NCBI GenBank assembly: GCA_964639885.1
Contig: CAZXEH010000008.1
Coordinates: 1-64,000, forward strand
DNA length: 64,000 nt
From: JAGNLA01 sp964639885
GTDB taxonomy: Bacteria; Caldisericota; Caldisericia; JAAYUI01
Direction: 5' to 3'
Part shown: positions 1-8,418 of the stretch, piece by piece
How positions within the stretch are numbered: position 1 is the first letter of the stretch
Layout: the number at the start of each line of letters is the position of its first letter
Made by a program: the position numbers and the translations under genes
Notes under the pieces: model-generated
The model's input: only the letters and a program-made list of their open reading frames with translations
The model's database searches: none
What the model was told of the DNA's origin: nothing

Positions 1-40
1 AATCGGGAAGCTGATTGGGAGAGTAGGACGCCGCCCGGGC
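1..40 (+). rRNA. rrf: 5S ribosomal RNA, 3' end (partial)
   Basis: The first 40 bases match the conserved 3' portion of bacterial 5S rRNA, including the loop E/helix IV signature GAGAGTAGG followed by the GC-rich 3' strand of helix I. A T5 run follows directly, fitting transcript termination. The rest of the gene and presumably 23S and 16S lie outside the window to the left. Strand is given by the reading direction of the signature. Confidence 0.85.
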
Positions 41-167
41 CTTTTTGCATTTTAGGGAGTTTATTGGGGATGTCTGAGAATCATTATCGTTGATTTCTAT
101 AATGTCAGATAGTCTATAATGATCATGAATATATCTATTTATATTGTAATAGTGTGACATATAAGTA

Positions 168-195
168 TTGACAAAAAATAATCTTTGGTTATAAA
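168..195 (+). promoter_or_regulatory. Sigma-70-like promoter for the 211-720 gene
   Basis: A perfect -35 TTGACA (168-173) and a -10 TATAAA (190-195) are separated by 16 bp. A GGAGG ribosome site at 202-206 lies just before the ATG at 211. The surrounding 41-210 spacer is very AT rich and shows no other gene. Confidence 0.65.
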
Positions 196-210
196 TAGTT
201 TGGAGGTAAT

Positions 211-720
211 ATGAATTTTAACTTTTTGCAATTAGATAAGAAAGCAAGAGAGTATATGCTTGATGAACTCGATAAAGATATTTTAGAGAACAACCTTTAT
301 ATAAGTAATAGATTAACCGCCTATGGTAAAAATAAATACCCAGAATATCTCAGAGATTCGATTCAAAATGGTGATTGCGTAACACTGGAAAAATCTTTGA
401 AAAATACGGGCATACTCGAATCGCAAGAAAGTAGAGCTGGGAAAATGGTCAAAGTACCAATTACAGCTGCTGAAACATTAGCTGAAGGTGAATTTAATAG
501 ATTTTATATTAGAGCAGTATGCAGAAGAGCAATCGATGAAAAAAAGGACAAGGTGATAATATATAGAGCAAAACAAGTATCAAACCCAAGACCTGAATCA
601 CTAATAGCAGAAGGACGAGAAGTAAATCCAAAAGTATTGTTAGAAGATATTCGTAATAATCCCGGTAATAGCGTGTATATTCCTAGTGGTCCTAATTCTG
701 GGTTATCTGTAAGGTATTAA
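211..720 (+). CDS. Hypothetical protein, AT-rich orphan next to the rRNA operon
   Basis: A 169-aa soluble protein with no signal peptide or membrane segment. The start is supported by GGAGG five bases upstream and by the promoter at 168-195. The N-terminal third is highly charged (many Lys, Asp, Glu); the middle has a basic stretch around residues 105-125; the C-terminus is Gly/Asn/Pro rich. I do not recognise the family. Base composition and codon use are clearly more AT rich than in the envelope genes to its right. It sits alone between a 5S gene and a spacer with short inverted repeats, which suggests lateral acquisition (inference). Confidence 0.7.
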   Translation: MNFNFLQLDKKAREYMLDELDKDILENNLYISNRLTAYGKNKYPEYLRDSIQNGDCVTLEKSLKNTGILESQESRAGKMVKVPITAAETLAEGEFNRFYIRAVCRRAIDEKKDKVIIYRAKQVSNPRPESLIAEGREVNPKVLLEDIRNNPGNSVYIPSGPNSGLSVRY

Positions 721-731
721 AATAATAACAC

Positions 732-775
732 GATAGTATGATCTATAATGGTGATTAGTCATCTGACATACTATC
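732..775. repeat. Inverted repeat downstream of the AT-rich orphan
   Basis: GATAGTATG at 732-740 is perfectly complementary to CATACTATC at 767-775. Parts of this block recur left of the gene: TCTATAATG occurs near 112-120 and 742-750, and TGTCAGAT occurs near 103-110 and, inverted, at 761-768. It could be a weak factor-independent terminator, although there is no T-run on the + strand, or the flank of a small inserted element. The rest of the 721-1061 spacer holds the small ORF and the hairpin listed separately. Confidence 0.4.
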
Positions 776-874
776 AAAAATATCAGTTTTAACCATTAGA
801 ATTGTTTTTATAATTCAATATGTTAGTAGTTCTATGCAATTTGCATTCCAACCCTTCACAGCTAAAATCACACC

Positions 875-980
875 ATGAAACCGGCTGACGAGACAACCCT
901 CAGGCAAAACGTCATCAACAAAACGCTGCTGCTGTACACCTTCTGGCCACGATTCCGCTCTTCTAATTACACCAATATAG
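875..980 (+). pseudogene. Possible 34-codon ORF remnant
   Basis: An ATG at 875 opens 34 codons ending at TAG 978-980. No ribosome site is visible upstream. Its GC content is higher than that of the flanking AT-rich spacer, which is the main reason to suspect a decayed gene fragment. The product is not recognisable and it may be chance. Confidence 0.15.
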
Positions 981-1012
981 CTAACCCCCGGAGTAAATCC
1001 GGGGGTTAGCTA
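978..1012. terminator. Strong hairpin after trxA (terminator-like)
   Basis: A perfect 15-bp stem (978-992 with 998-1012, GC-rich core) closes a 5-nt loop. It lies about 50 bp past the trxA stop on the minus strand. No clear T-run follows on either strand, so it may be a stabilising 3' hairpin rather than an intrinsic terminator. A short palindrome at 1046-1059 lies between it and trxA and belongs to the repeat family seen at 49.2-49.7 kb. Confidence 0.5.
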
Positions 1013-1061
1013 ACTCGCTTAAATATCCTAAGGATTAGTGCTGTATCGGCGGAGCCGTCTC

Positions 1062-1385
1062 TCAGATATTGAAAACCTGCTTGATCTTTGCTTCCAGCAT
1101 CTGCTTTGGTACTGCTCCGACCAGTGTGTCGACCCTCTTGCCGCCGTCAAAGAAAATCAGGCTCGGGATCGAGGTGACGCCGTTTGTGCTTGCGGCTCTC
1201 TGCTGTTCGTCGACGTTGATCTTTCCGAATGTGACCTTGTCGCCCATCTGGTTTGAAAGCTCTTCAAAAATCGGGGCAATCATCCTGCATGGCCCGCACC
1301 AGGGAGCCCAGAAGTCTACAACGACTTTCTTTCCTGATTTCACCGCTGCGTCGAAGTCGTCATCGGTCATGTGCACTATACTCAT
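1062..1385 (-). CDS. trxA: Thioredoxin
   Basis: A cytoplasmic dithiol-disulfide oxidoreductase. The redox motif WCGPC is present about 30 residues from the start, preceded by the typical VVVDFWAP strand, and the cis-proline motif SIPS is conserved in the second half. The length, 107 aa from the chosen start, is normal for thioredoxin. An in-frame ATG lies four codons upstream (1397). I prefer 1385 because a GGAGG sits 6 nt before it and would otherwise be inside the coding region. A possible promoter on this strand is TTGACT near 1459-1464 with a weak -10 around 1436-1441. It is transcribed away from the secreted-protein cluster and shows no operon partner. Confidence 0.93.
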   Translation of the reverse strand: MSIVHMTDDDFDAAVKSGKKVVVDFWAPWCGPCRMIAPIFEELSNQMGDKVTFGKINVDEQQRAASTNGVTSIPSLIFFDGGKRVDTLVGAVPKQMLEAKIKQVFNI

Positions 1386-1609
1386 TTTTTCCTCCATGTT
1401 TTCAATCCTGCGGGAACCATTTTCCCGAAAGATTTGTTTATCATCTGATCCAAATTTTAGTCAACTGGCTCATCTTGGCAAGTGCCTTGCTGTTAAGTTT
1501 GTCAAGTTTGTATAAAGCTTTGATGCCATTGACAAAAAATTGAGGTCAAGGGATGTGACCAAGTTAAATGAGCATTGAAATCCTGGAAGTACAGACTTAT
1601 GATGAAAAC

Positions 1610-3136
1610 ATGAGGGCATTGACAAGGATTTTGATTGCAGCATTGCTTTTGGGTGTATCTGTTTCGCCGTTCCAGCAACAGAGACTGACAAATGCTGAGA
1701 CTGTCGGCTATTTTGGGATTTGCAGGTCACCAAACTCCAACGATGTCTGGGTCGCAAACCCTGTGAACAACACGATCATGCGTTTCAACACTGAAAGTCG
1801 TTTCATCTCCACCAGACAAATCCTCTCAGCAGACGATCAAACCTGTCCCGCGCTTGAATTTGGACAGGTGGTCAATGTCGATTTTGACATAACCAACAAC
1901 AGTCTTTTTGTGACCGACAGCCTGAAAAAGTCGGTTTTCAACATTTATAATGCTCCAAGCTACATTTCAGGCGACTCTTCGAAAAACCAGTTGCTTGAAC
2001 CGATCCAGACTGCGTTTTGCCTGAACATGAAACAGGGACTGGAGAGGATTTTTGTAATCGATCGTGCTGGGAATAAACTTGCCTGTTTCTCACGTCCCGC
2101 AACAGAAGAGGAAATCAACGGCAAATGGGCGTCAAAACCATTCTGCAGCACGTTTTCAAAACTTGAATACCCGATTCCTCCAAACCATGAAACTATCAAC
2201 GCTGTGGCAAATTCTGAAAATGGCACATTTTCAAATCCAACCGGTGTTTGTGTGGATTCTGAAGGCTTCGTTTATGTTGCCGACGCTGGAAATGACAGGG
2301 TTCAGAAATTCAGCATTGATGGTAAATTCGAGGCAAATTACGGCGGATTTTCAAAACCGGTCTCGGTTTTTTCAAATGACAGTGAGCGACTGCTTGTTCT
2401 TGAGCGCGATGCAAAAAGGATCTCGGTTTTAAACACTGTTTCCGGAAAGGTTGAATCTGTTATCTCGCCAACCGGTTCAGCTGGTGAGCCGATTTTCTCA
2501 AACCCTTCGTGCATCACCTGCGACATAAACGGTGACATCTGGGTGTCAGACGCTGGAAACGAAAACCTGTTCAAGATTTCAGGTTTGAAATCAGAGGAAC
2601 CGGGGAATTTGCTGCTTGCTGTTTCAAATGTCCTGAGACCAAAGAAAACCCCTGTCCACGAGATGAAAGTGGAGCTGAAAAAGTACTCGTGCAGGATAAA
2701 CGGAAATGCAGTCAAAATAAGACCTTATGCCCAAACCAAAAATAAAATCCCAATGTTGCCAATCGGTTTTTTTGCACGATCGTTCCTCAAAAACACCGAA
2801 GATTACATGGGTGTGAAGTTCAAATCAACATACACCTTTGACAAAACAGGCGATTGCTGTCAGATAACAATTCCGAGAATCGATTTCGGCGATGGCAGGG
2901 TTTATCAACAAAGAGTGGTCGATTTCACAACCGATTCTGACATCTGCCTGATCAACGGTACTCCATTCAAGATGGAACTGAAGGCGATGAACGTTGACAA
3001 TGGGTTTTTTGTTCCGTTTTCATGTCTGGAAAAGGCTTTCGGGGTGCAGCTGAAGTTGAAACCTGCAAAAACAGAACCAAAAACAATGAACGACGAGTTC
3101 ACGGTTTATTTTCCGAGTCCAGATTTTGTGAAGTGA
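1610..3136 (+). CDS. Secreted NHL-repeat / copper-amine-oxidase-like stalk protein (copy 1)
   Basis: About 508 aa from the preferred ATG at 1610, where a classical signal peptide begins (basic start, then ALTRILIAALLLGV). The frame stays open upstream to 1568, but that would bury the signal. The N-terminal two thirds form a beta-propeller-like region with an NHL-type repeat around residues 206-239, carrying the motif ADAGNDRVQKF. The last ~150 residues resemble copper-amine-oxidase N-terminal-like (stalk) domains, with LKKY...IRPYAQT and a C-terminal VPFSCLEKAFG element. Shared marks with the next two genes are D-x-x-GNK in the middle and PGNLLLAVSNVL before the stalk domain. Stalk domains are usually structural and do not imply amine oxidase activity. 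It is the most diverged of three tandem paralogs and ends head-on with the minus-strand gene at 3138. No clear ribosome site. Confidence 0.85.
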   Translation: MRALTRILIAALLLGVSVSPFQQQRLTNAETVGYFGICRSPNSNDVWVANPVNNTIMRFNTESRFISTRQILSADDQTCPALEFGQVVNVDFDITNNSLFVTDSLKKSVFNIYNAPSYISGDSSKNQLLEPIQTAFCLNMKQGLERIFVIDRAGNKLACFSRPATEEEINGKWASKPFCSTFSKLEYPIPPNHETINAVANSENGTFSNPTGVCVDSEGFVYVADAGNDRVQKFSIDGKFEANYGGFSKPVSVFSNDSERLLVLERDAKRISVLNTVSGKVESVISPTGSAGEPIFSNPSCITCDINGDIWVSDAGNENLFKISGLKSEEPGNLLLAVSNVLRPKKTPVHEMKVELKKYSCRINGNAVKIRPYAQTKNKIPMLPIGFFARSFLKNTEDYMGVKFKSTYTFDKTGDCCQITIPRIDFGDGRVYQQRVVDFTTDSDICLINGTPFKMELKAMNVDNGFFVPFSCLEKAFGVQLKLKPAKTEPKTMNDEFTVYFPSPDFVK

Positions 3137-3137
3137 T

Positions 3138-3614
3138 TTAGAAGATTTCCGGCTTGAGCGTCTTCAAAGCCTTCAACAATCCCTGGTCATCCCTGATGGA
3201 GATGGCGTAGTTTTTGCTGGTGGTGTCGATCTCCACGACCTTGCCCCAGAAGGTGTTGAAGTAGTATCGGCCATCAAAGCTGATTCTGATTCCAAGGCCA
3301 AGCGTCTTGCCGATTCCGGCCGATGAAACCCTTACGGCTGTTATGTTTTGAAGTGGAATCCTTGCCAGAAACGGAGCAAAGCCAAATACCAGATTCTCCT
3401 TGTCAACCGTTATCGAAAGCTTTGCAAAAACGATCATTGCAAAAATCAGAATCAAAAGAACAGGCACAATGATCCAGAGTGCAGGAATTATCTCTGCGCC
3501 ATCTTTTGAAGCAAATATCATCGATATAACCGAGATGCAGACTGTGACAATGACAGCAACTAGCATGATCGGGAGCAGACCCCACTGGTTTTCTTCAAAC
3601 ATTTTTTCTTTCAT
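3138..3614 (-). CDS. Small two-TM membrane protein with PH-like C-terminal domain
   Basis: About 158 aa from ATG 3614; the frame stays open to 3677, so the start is uncertain. Two hydrophobic segments (about residues 12-34 and 45-63) are followed by a ~95-residue beta-rich tail with RIPLQNI and ending LKTLKPEIF. This layout matches bacterial PH-like (bPH) membrane proteins and the four paralogs at 59.6-61.9 kb. Function is unknown; such proteins are often linked to envelope stress or secretion. It lies on the opposite strand between two NHL/stalk paralogs, converging on one and diverging from the other, so it has probably been inserted into that tandem array. Confidence 0.7.
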   Translation of the reverse strand: MKEKMFEENQWGLLPIMLVAVIVTVCISVISMIFASKDGAEIIPALWIIVPVLLILIFAMIVFAKLSITVDKENLVFGFAPFLARIPLQNITAVRVSSAGIGKTLGLGIRISFDGRYYFNTFWGKVVEIDTTSKNYAISIRDDQGLLKALKTLKPEIF

Positions 3615-3694
3615 ATCTTCTTTGACACCTTTCCCGGTTTGCCGTTTCGTTTTAGATGATTGTACATTTAACGTCAATGTGGTATATGGTGGTT

Positions 3695-5188
3695 ATGGAG
3701 GCGAAGGTGAGGAATATTTTTGGTGCAAGGGTGGCGGTGGCTTCAGTTATCGCTTGCCTTATTCTTCTGGCCTGTGTTTCTGTACCAACAAGCATAGGGA
3801 AGTCAACTGATGAGACCCAAAAAACCTTTGAATTTTTTGGATTGTCAACCGATCCTGGCAACGGGAATATTCTTGTCACAAACCCTCTAACATCTTCGCT
3901 GCTCAACTACACAAAAGACGGAACGCTGCTGTGGGAAGACAGGTTCACGTTCAAGCCCAGCCTGGCGGTTGGCGAGTGTGAACCGATCGAGATAAAAGGC
4001 CTTGTGGGTGTGGTCAAAAAAACGAGATACAGCAATTTTGTCTACGTGACCGACGCTGCCACAAGAAATGTATACAACATCACGAACAACAGGCTGGCAA
4101 ATCCAGCTGAAGCCAAACTTTCGGAACCTGTCCAGACGGCAGTTTATGAAAACCCTGAGGACTGGCGGGAATTTGTGGTTGACAGAAAGGGCAACAAACT
4201 CCTGTGCTTCTTGCCATCCAAGGATGGAAACTCCTGCAATTTTTACTCCAAATTCCTTTGGTCTGTTCCGCAAAACTCACAAATGGACGATGCAAAGCCT
4301 GGAAATGGGGATTTCAGCCTTGACAGTCCATCCGGCGTCTGTGTCGGTTTGTCTGGAATTGTCTACGTTTCAGACACGGGAAACGACAGGATCGTAAGTT
4401 TCGGTCACAAAGGTGGGTATCTGTCAAGCATCACGGGTTTTAGCAGGCCAACAGGCATCGACTTTGCCGGGTTTTTTCTTTATGTGTGCGACACGCTCAA
4501 CCAGAAGGTTTTGGTTATCAACACAATTTCAAACGAGACAGTCCTGAGTCTGACCAATCCAGAAATGATCCAGCCAACATCGGTGACCGCCGATCTTGAT
4601 GGCAACATTTGGGTTGGCGACTGTTCCAGCGACAAACTCTTCAAGTTTTCAGGCGTTCATAACACCGAACCCGGTAGCTTGCTCCTTGAGATAAAGGATG
4701 TCCTGAAGTCAAAGAAATATCTAAAAACATCGCTCGAGGTCGATCTGAAAAAATACACGTGCAAACTGAACGGCAAATCAATAAAAATCAACCCTTATGC
4801 AAGAACTTTGGATGGTGTAGACATGATTCCGATCCAGTGTGTCTTTGAAAACCTCTTTGTTGACCCGCAAAATCCAGAAAAAACACTTGCCCAAAGAAGT
4901 TATGATATTGACAGCATGGTTCTGACAACCACCATTCCAGAATTTGCATCAGGCGAGGATAAAAAATATGAGGCCAGAACGGTGAAGATTTCGCTCAAAA
5001 GCGAGTATGCAACCGTTAACGGCAAGCAGGTTGAGATGCCGGCAAAACCAGGGTTTGTTGATGGCAGGACAATGATACCAATCTTCTCGCTCCAGGATTT
5101 GTTTGGCGCCGATGTCTGCTTCAAGACTCCAGGAATGCTGCCCGTAACTGTCACCGACAGGTACACCATCATCTTCCCGGGCAAATGA
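3695..5188 (+). CDS. Secreted NHL-repeat / stalk-domain protein (copy 2)
   Basis: About 497 aa from ATG 3695. A GGTGG lies close upstream and the signal peptide (VASVIACLILLACVSVP) starts soon after; the longer frame from 3656 is less likely. There is an NHL-type blade at about residues 209-240 (VYVSDTGNDRIVSF) and a second propeller-like segment near ITADLDGNIWVGD. A stalk domain occupies roughly residues 347-497, with LKKYTCKLNGK and a repeat ending MIPIFSLQDLFGADV. Same order and spacer motifs (VDRKGNK, PGSLLLEIKDVL) as copies 1 and 3. Expected to be extracellular or surface bound; its ligand is unknown. Confidence 0.87.
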   Translation: MEAKVRNIFGARVAVASVIACLILLACVSVPTSIGKSTDETQKTFEFFGLSTDPGNGNILVTNPLTSSLLNYTKDGTLLWEDRFTFKPSLAVGECEPIEIKGLVGVVKKTRYSNFVYVTDAATRNVYNITNNRLANPAEAKLSEPVQTAVYENPEDWREFVVDRKGNKLLCFLPSKDGNSCNFYSKFLWSVPQNSQMDDAKPGNGDFSLDSPSGVCVGLSGIVYVSDTGNDRIVSFGHKGGYLSSITGFSRPTGIDFAGFFLYVCDTLNQKVLVINTISNETVLSLTNPEMIQPTSVTADLDGNIWVGDCSSDKLFKFSGVHNTEPGSLLLEIKDVLKSKKYLKTSLEVDLKKYTCKLNGKSIKINPYARTLDGVDMIPIQCVFENLFVDPQNPEKTLAQRSYDIDSMVLTTTIPEFASGEDKKYEARTVKISLKSEYATVNGKQVEMPAKPGFVDGRTMIPIFSLQDLFGADVCFKTPGMLPVTVTDRYTIIFPGK

Positions 5189-5218
5189 TTTACAATCAAC
5201 CATTGACCAATCACAACC

Positions 5219-5344
5219 ATGAAATATTCGGTGGTCAATGCGACTTACAACAACGGGTTCAGGGCCAATTTTGACAGGATTGACCCAAGGCTCTCCGAGT
5301 TTGTCAGAGAAGCTGTAAAAGCTTATGTAAAATCTGTGAAGTAG
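5219..5344 (+). pseudogene. Possible 41-codon ORF or gene fragment
   Basis: ATG 5219 to TAG 5342-5344 encodes 41 aa with balanced composition (…RANFDRIDPRLSEFVREAV…) that reads like the C-terminal end of a larger soluble protein. There is no ribosome site. It may be a remnant of a displaced gene. The remaining spacer (5345-5469) shows nothing recognisable. Confidence 0.2.
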
Positions 5345-5469
5345 ATAGATAGTCAGGAATGTCGAGGCAATGGCCAATTATGACTATTGCCGAAGTGGCA
5401 AGCAAGGACAGTTCTACAGTTCAAACGATGCAACCTCATTGCCTTAAACTAAACGTCAGGCTTGTTTCG

Positions 5470-5497
5470 TTGATTTTAACTGATGTTAAACTATCCT
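5470..5497 (+). promoter_or_regulatory. Promoter for copy 3 of the NHL/stalk family
   Basis: TTGATT (5470-5475) and TATCCT (5492-5497) are 16 bp apart. A strong AAGGAGGTGA ribosome site follows at 5514-5523, just before ATG 5528. Confidence 0.45.
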
Positions 5498-5527
5498 GAA
5501 TAGGTAACCCACCAAGGAGGTGAGTGA

Positions 5528-7102
5528 ATGAGAAGATACTTTAAATCGACACTTCTGGTCGCACTGGCACTGGTTGTAGGACTTGGATCATTTGCCATCG
5601 CAAAGCCAGCAACAAAAGCTGAAAACATTGAAGTTTTCGGTGTTGCTGCAAACAGCTTCGGCTATTACATCCTTGTCGGCAACCCAAAAACCAACACCGT
5701 CCAGAAGTTTGACCTTAACGGAAACTACCTCAGTGACTTCATCAAGTGGTTTTCCCCGGCTGAACTTGACGGTCCAGACGATCCGGTCGGCGCCTGCCCG
5801 ACATGGAAGTACGAAGGTCTCATTGCAGTCTCGATCTGCCGCATCACAAACATGACAGCGGTCACTGACTACAAGCTCAGAAAAGTATTCACCATCAACC
5901 CGAACGTTACTCCGCACCACCCGATCGGCGACCCATCAAAGAATGAACTCATTCTCCCGTGGCACGCCTCGGAGACTGAAGTTGCAGACGATATCGGAAA
6001 CTACGTTGTCGACCTCAAGGGCAACAAGTTCGTCAGATACGACCCGCCAGCAATCAACTTCGACAAGACAGCCGTTGAGTGCGAAGTTTATGCAAAGCCG
6101 AGATACTCGGTTCCGCCAGGATACATCAACAAGCCAGCACCTGAAGGTGAAGGCCAGGGTGAATTTAAGGAACCGGAAGGCATCGGTGTTGACAGACGTG
6201 GATTCATTCTCGTCGCAGACACCGGCAACAACCGCATCCAGAAGTTCAGAAGAGACGGTTCGTTCTTTGCTGAATTCAAGGGCGACTTCAACAAGCCGGT
6301 TTATGTCATTCCAGACTTCAACGACGACTCACCGAACAGATACTACATCTGCGATCAGGGCAACCACCGCATCGCAGTTTTTGATGAGAAAAACCACAAG
6401 CTTGTCAAAGAAATCAAGCCGCTGCGCGAAGACGGAACTCCGCTGTTCGACAAGATCGTTGCTGCAGCAATCGACATGGACTACAACATCTGGGTGGCTG
6501 ATGTCGGAACAATGAGCCTCTATAAACTCGCATCAATCGACTCGGCAACACCGGGCAAACTCCTCCTCGAGATCAAGAATGTTCTTGACACACCGCCGAT
6601 CTACACACACGTCACCAGAATTGAACTCAAGAAGTATTCAGCAAGAAAGAATGAATCAACAGTCAAAATCAGACCATATGCCCAGACTATTGGCGGTAGG
6701 ACCATGGTTCCGCTTCGCTGGATTGCAGACAACGCCCTTTCAAACCCGACAAAGAAATTCGGCGTTGTATTCAAAACCGATGTTGCCTGGGATGCTGCAA
6801 CAAAGTGTGCAACATTCACAATGCCAGAGATCAAGTTCAGCGACAAGCTGACCTATCCAAAGAAAGTTGTAAAAGTATGGATCGGAAAGAACGAAGGGGA
6901 AGTCAACGGCACAAAAGTCAAGATTGACGCTCCACCGTTAATCAAGGACGGATCAACCTTTGTTCCACTTCGCTTCATTGCAGAAGCCTTTGACGCAGAA
7001 GTAAGATGGAAAGAACCGAAGCAGATGCCAAAGACAACCAATGGCGAAGCAATGATTCTCCTTCCTTCAACTGAAAAGGTGAAGGCAGCCTACGGGCGGT
7101 AA
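5528..7102 (+). CDS. Secreted NHL-repeat / stalk-domain protein (copy 3)
   Basis: 524 aa with a strong ribosome site (AAGGAGGTGA) and a clear signal peptide ending near FAIAKPA. The propeller region holds the best NHL match of the trio around residues 214-246 (GIGVDRRGFILVADTGNNRIQKF), with a further blade near 270-290 (YICDQGNHRIAVF). The stalk domain at about 363-515 carries two copies of the signature: TMVPLRWIADNAL and STFVPLRFIAEAFDAEVRW. The gene uses a more restricted, GC-rich codon set than copies 1 and 2, which suggests higher expression (inference). It leads an apparent operon with the rhodanese-like gene 11 nt downstream. Extracellular role; ligand unknown. Confidence 0.9.
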   Translation: MRRYFKSTLLVALALVVGLGSFAIAKPATKAENIEVFGVAANSFGYYILVGNPKTNTVQKFDLNGNYLSDFIKWFSPAELDGPDDPVGACPTWKYEGLIAVSICRITNMTAVTDYKLRKVFTINPNVTPHHPIGDPSKNELILPWHASETEVADDIGNYVVDLKGNKFVRYDPPAINFDKTAVECEVYAKPRYSVPPGYINKPAPEGEGQGEFKEPEGIGVDRRGFILVADTGNNRIQKFRRDGSFFAEFKGDFNKPVYVIPDFNDDSPNRYYICDQGNHRIAVFDEKNHKLVKEIKPLREDGTPLFDKIVAAAIDMDYNIWVADVGTMSLYKLASIDSATPGKLLLEIKNVLDTPPIYTHVTRIELKKYSARKNESTVKIRPYAQTIGGRTMVPLRWIADNALSNPTKKFGVVFKTDVAWDAATKCATFTMPEIKFSDKLTYPKKVVKVWIGKNEGEVNGTKVKIDAPPLIKDGSTFVPLRFIAEAFDAEVRWKEPKQMPKTTNGEAMILLPSTEKVKAAYGR

Positions 7103-7113
7103 AAAAGAGGTTT

Positions 7114-7722
7114 ATGAATTCGTTCCAAAAGTTCATCAGTAAAATATGGGCCAGGGGCAAATGGGTCATCATCACCATCCTGGCCCTTTGTCTTATCATA
7201 CCGGTCACCTGGTCGATGCTCCCGATTGCAAAACGCATCGAGATAAACAGGTCGTTTTCCAAGATGTGGAACAGCCTTTCCAGTGGTTGGAACACGAGAT
7301 GGTCTGAGATCATGGAAGCCCTTGGAATAAAATCCAGGGCAACAAACGGTTCTCACATCCCTTGTTCAGACAACGATGTTTGCAGCATGGCCATAAACCG
7401 TACTTTCAGGCCGATAACACTTGGCGACTTCAAGGCTCTCCTTGGCAACAAGAACATGAAAGACCTGATGGTTGTCGACATAAGGCCGGTGGAAGATTAC
7501 GAAAAGGGTCACATCCCCATAGCCTTCTCGATTCCTTATGAAGACCTGAAGCAGTACCTTGCCGGAGTCACAAGATCAACACCGATCGTCATCGTTGGCA
7601 ATGGCAGCGAGAACTACAAGGAAATCGGCAGCCAGCTGGTTGACAAATGGGTTTTCTCAAACGCCGGATTCCTCATTGGCGGAATGAAAACCTGGGACGG
7701 AGACATCCAGCGTGAAAAATGA
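7114..7722 (+). CDS. Membrane-anchored rhodanese-like protein without the catalytic cysteine
   Basis: 202 aa. A basic N-terminus and one transmembrane helix (about residues 18-37) are followed by a linker with two Cys and a rhodanese-like fold from about residue 98. Motifs seen are VVDIRPVEDYEKGHIPIAFSIP, typical of rhodaneses, and the terminal GGMKTWDGD. At the active-site loop, where sulfurtransferases have Cys, the sequence reads IVIVGNGSE. The protein is therefore probably not a sulfurtransferase and may act as a binding domain. The ribosome site AGAGG precedes ATG 7114. Eleven bases separate it from the secreted protein upstream and it overlaps the next gene by 11 nt, so the three are likely one operon. 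Confidence 0.85.
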   Translation: MNSFQKFISKIWARGKWVIITILALCLIIPVTWSMLPIAKRIEINRSFSKMWNSLSSGWNTRWSEIMEALGIKSRATNGSHIPCSDNDVCSMAINRTFRPITLGDFKALLGNKNMKDLMVVDIRPVEDYEKGHIPIAFSIPYEDLKQYLAGVTRSTPIVIVGNGSENYKEIGSQLVDKWVFSNAGFLIGGMKTWDGDIQREK

Positions 7723-8356
7723 CCTTTTTGAACCAAACATCCAGCAACCTGATCCTGTCGAACCGGTAGCCATTCCAAACCTCAAGAAGCTGGTTACGCC
7801 GAAGAAAAAAGGCATTTCGACACAGAGAATCGCTGAAGTCGGCGTCATGTCTGCGGCACTCGTGGTTGTTTTCCTTGTGACAGGTGCAATCGTCGACTCA
7901 CTACTCCCTTTCATCGGCTGTATGATCAGGACAATTGCCCTTGCAATATTTATTTCTGGCTTCAGACACTACTCAGGACTCGAGTTTTTCCTCATCAACC
8001 TGTTCGGCTCGATCATCTACTTCCTGCTCTACCCATGCCCTTCAACGGCGCTCTCACTACCGATCTCAATGGCATTTGTACTGGTCTACAACATCCTGAG
8101 ACGCAGGGTTCAACCGTGGATTGCCATACTCGTTGCCATAGTTTTTGCCTACATGGTTCTGATTGCAGTTCTTCCCCTGCTTGCCCTCAATGCTGGCGAC
8201 ATCCTCAAATTCTGGGAATATTTCAACACCACTCTTAAATGGAGCTGGTTCCTGTTGCTCCTTGTGCCGGTCGCCTGGTGGAGGCAGAAGCGTTCAAAGG
8301 TGCTCTCCTGCACCGGTTGTTCAATGGACTGCAATACTGTTTCACTCAACCAGTAA
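7712..8356 (+). CDS. Polytopic membrane protein with a terminal Cys-rich tail
   Basis: 214 aa starting at GTG 7712 and overlapping the preceding gene by 11 nt, so translation is probably coupled. A ~35-residue cytoplasmic head rich in Pro and Lys is followed by five or six hydrophobic segments (about residues 40-190), then a basic tail containing CTGCSMDC. The size and helix pattern resemble small substrate-binding membrane subunits such as ECF S components, but I see no diagnostic motif. The Cys tail could bind metal or form a redox pair, which may relate to the rhodanese-like neighbour (inference). Confidence 0.75.
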   Translation: MKNDLFEPNIQQPDPVEPVAIPNLKKLVTPKKKGISTQRIAEVGVMSAALVVVFLVTGAIVDSLLPFIGCMIRTIALAIFISGFRHYSGLEFFLINLFGSIIYFLLYPCPSTALSLPISMAFVLVYNILRRRVQPWIAILVAIVFAYMVLIAVLPLLALNAGDILKFWEYFNTTLKWSWFLLLLVPVAWWRQKRSKVLSCTGCSMDCNTVSLNQ

Positions 8357-8371
8357 ATTAACTTAAAAACA

Positions 8372-8400
8372 AAAAAGGCTGCCCTGAAGGCAGCCTTTTT
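8372..8400. terminator. Bidirectional intrinsic terminator
   Basis: GGCTGCC (8377-8383) pairs with GGCAGCC (8389-8395) around a 5-nt loop. An A-run lies before and a T-run after, so it can serve both the + strand operon ending at 8356 and the minus-strand lipoprotein gene ending at 8419. Confidence 0.85.
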
Positions 8401-8418
8401 TAATTTTCGCATTATTGG

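Noticed and set aside
1038..1543. Plus-strand ORFs opposite trxA
   Set aside because: Antisense to a certain thioredoxin gene; one would also run through repeat DNA.
3400..3810. Plus-strand ORF over the PH-like gene
   Set aside because: Antisense shadow; Ile/Thr-rich composition arises from the hydrophobic minus-strand gene.
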